NCBI GenBank assembly: GCA_017555325.1
Contig: JAFZGR010000167.1
Coordinates: forward strand, 1-7,006
DNA from: Alphaproteobacteria bacterium
GTDB lineage: Bacteria > Pseudomonadota > Alphaproteobacteria > CAAHEQ01 > UBA3637
Length of the DNA: 7,006 bases
Direction of reading: 5' to 3'
In this document: in pieces, positions 6,555 through 7,006 of the stretch
Layout of the letters: every line of letters begins with the position of its first letter
How positions within the stretch are numbered: position 1 is the first letter of the stretch
The notes under the pieces: model-generated
Databases searched by the model: none
What the model was told of the DNA's origin: nothing
Seen by the model: the letters and a program-made list of their open reading frames with translations, nothing else
Made by a program: the position numbers and the translations under genes

Positions 6555-7006
6555 TTAATAACAATACGGTTTATAAGTGTTATCCGGCCATGTTGATGGG
6601 GAAACGTAGCTACCGTAAGAAATATCACAATTTGGACCACACCAAAAAACGGATTGTCCAAAATTATTGGTAAAATTGCTAAAATAGGTATTTGAGCAAA
6701 ACCGATCCACACCACAAAACCAACTTTGGATTTGGGTTAATCCAAGTGCCTGACAAAAATTATTAGCACTATACCAATCTAATTCTTCCACGGATGTTTC
6801 TACCGGTTTATCTGATGCTTTTTGCTCCTTTACGGCAATGCGACAAACGCCTTTGTATCCGGTTGCTTCATTGATAATCGGAGAGTGTGTAGATATATCC
6901 CAAGTTGTATAACGGCAATATTCACCAGTATTGCAATCTGTGTTTTCATTACATCCCTGACCGGCAAGAATACAAACACCATCTTGACAAATACCTTTTC
7001 CACCAG
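6555..7006 (-). CDS. C-terminal part of a cysteine-rich, probably exported protein (cut by right window edge)
   Basis: The minus-strand frame is open from the right edge to TAA at 6557-6555, giving 149 complete residues. A GTG at 6791 is internal: the frame and the cysteine pattern continue upstream, so the start lies outside the window. Twelve cysteines are visible, which suggests disulfides and hence an exported or surface location. The first part (window residues 1-54) has closely spaced Cys in a 'C-x4-C-x6-C-x5-C-x5-C' array, including NTDCNTGEYC, followed by GVC, like small EGF- or knottin-type modules. After a charged linker (about 55-70), the tail starts 'LDWYSANNFCQALGL' and ends in a Cys-rich FWCGPNC and PYCY. 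The W-x-x-A-x-x-x-C-x-x-x-G pattern resembles the start of C-type-lectin or Lcl/DUF1566-like folds, a loose likeness only. Its transcription converges on ppdK and probably ends at the bidirectional terminator (6195-6229). Function unknown. Confidence 0.75.
   Translation of the reverse strand, partial: GGKGICQDGVCILAGQGCNENTDCNTGEYCRYTTWDISTHSPIINEATGYKGVCRIAVKEQKASDKPVETSVEELDWYSANNFCQALGLTQIQSWFCGVDRFCSNTYFSNFTNNFGQSVFWCGPNCDISYGSYVSPSTWPDNTYKPYCY

Noticed and set aside
6434..6673. 79-codon plus-strand frame starting with TTG
   Set aside because: It has no Shine-Dalgarno, a low-complexity K/S/Y-rich product, and its second half lies antisense to the cysteine-rich gene, which has much better coding character.
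6555..6791. Cysteine-rich gene as a short complete 78-residue protein starting at GTG 6791
   Set aside because: The same frame stays open to the window edge and carries matching Cys-rich modules upstream, with no ribosome site before the GTG. It is an internal valine.

Overview
The window reads as a compact, AT-rich bacterial chromosome segment. Every gene has a purine-rich Shine-Dalgarno sequence, and the PPDK sequence resembles alphaproteobacterial forms. My best guess is a low-GC, host- or gut-associated alphaproteobacterium that ferments or lives by glycolysis. That is an inference from protein style and gene content, not something the bases prove.

Left part (1-3313), all on the minus strand. 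In transcription order: an unnamed membrane-anchored ankyrin-like protein (3313-2423), the glycogen branching enzyme glgB (2295-40), and the first 13 codons of a further gene running off the left edge. That last gene starts directly after the glgB stop codon and looks like the start of the debranching enzyme glgX. The ankyrin gene has a convincing sigma70-type promoter facing left (TTGACA, 16 bp, TATTAT) and may be read through into the glycogen genes across a 127 bp gap that holds no strong terminator.

Middle (3314-6179). A 202 bp divergent promoter region separates the ankyrin gene from ppdK on the plus strand. PpdK is a full-length pyruvate phosphate dikinase with all catalytic residues in place and strongly biased codon use, suggesting high expression. 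Glycogen synthesis and degradation beside a PPi-linked, reversible pyruvate/PEP step fits a cell that stores glucose and runs an energy-saving or reversible lower glycolysis.

Right part (6180-7006). ppdK ends in an unusual double terminator: a near-perfect bidirectional hairpin followed by a diverged second copy, with arms that can also pair with each other. Next come about 280 bp of AT-rich non-coding DNA with imperfect repeats. Last is the 3' part of a minus-strand gene for a cysteine-rich, probably exported protein (12 Cys in the 149 visible residues) that runs off the right edge.

No CRISPR array, RNA gene, transposase or attachment site is visible. The least explained items are the ankyrin-like protein, the cysteine-rich protein and the three-armed terminator. 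I see no clear evidence of a new multi-gene system.
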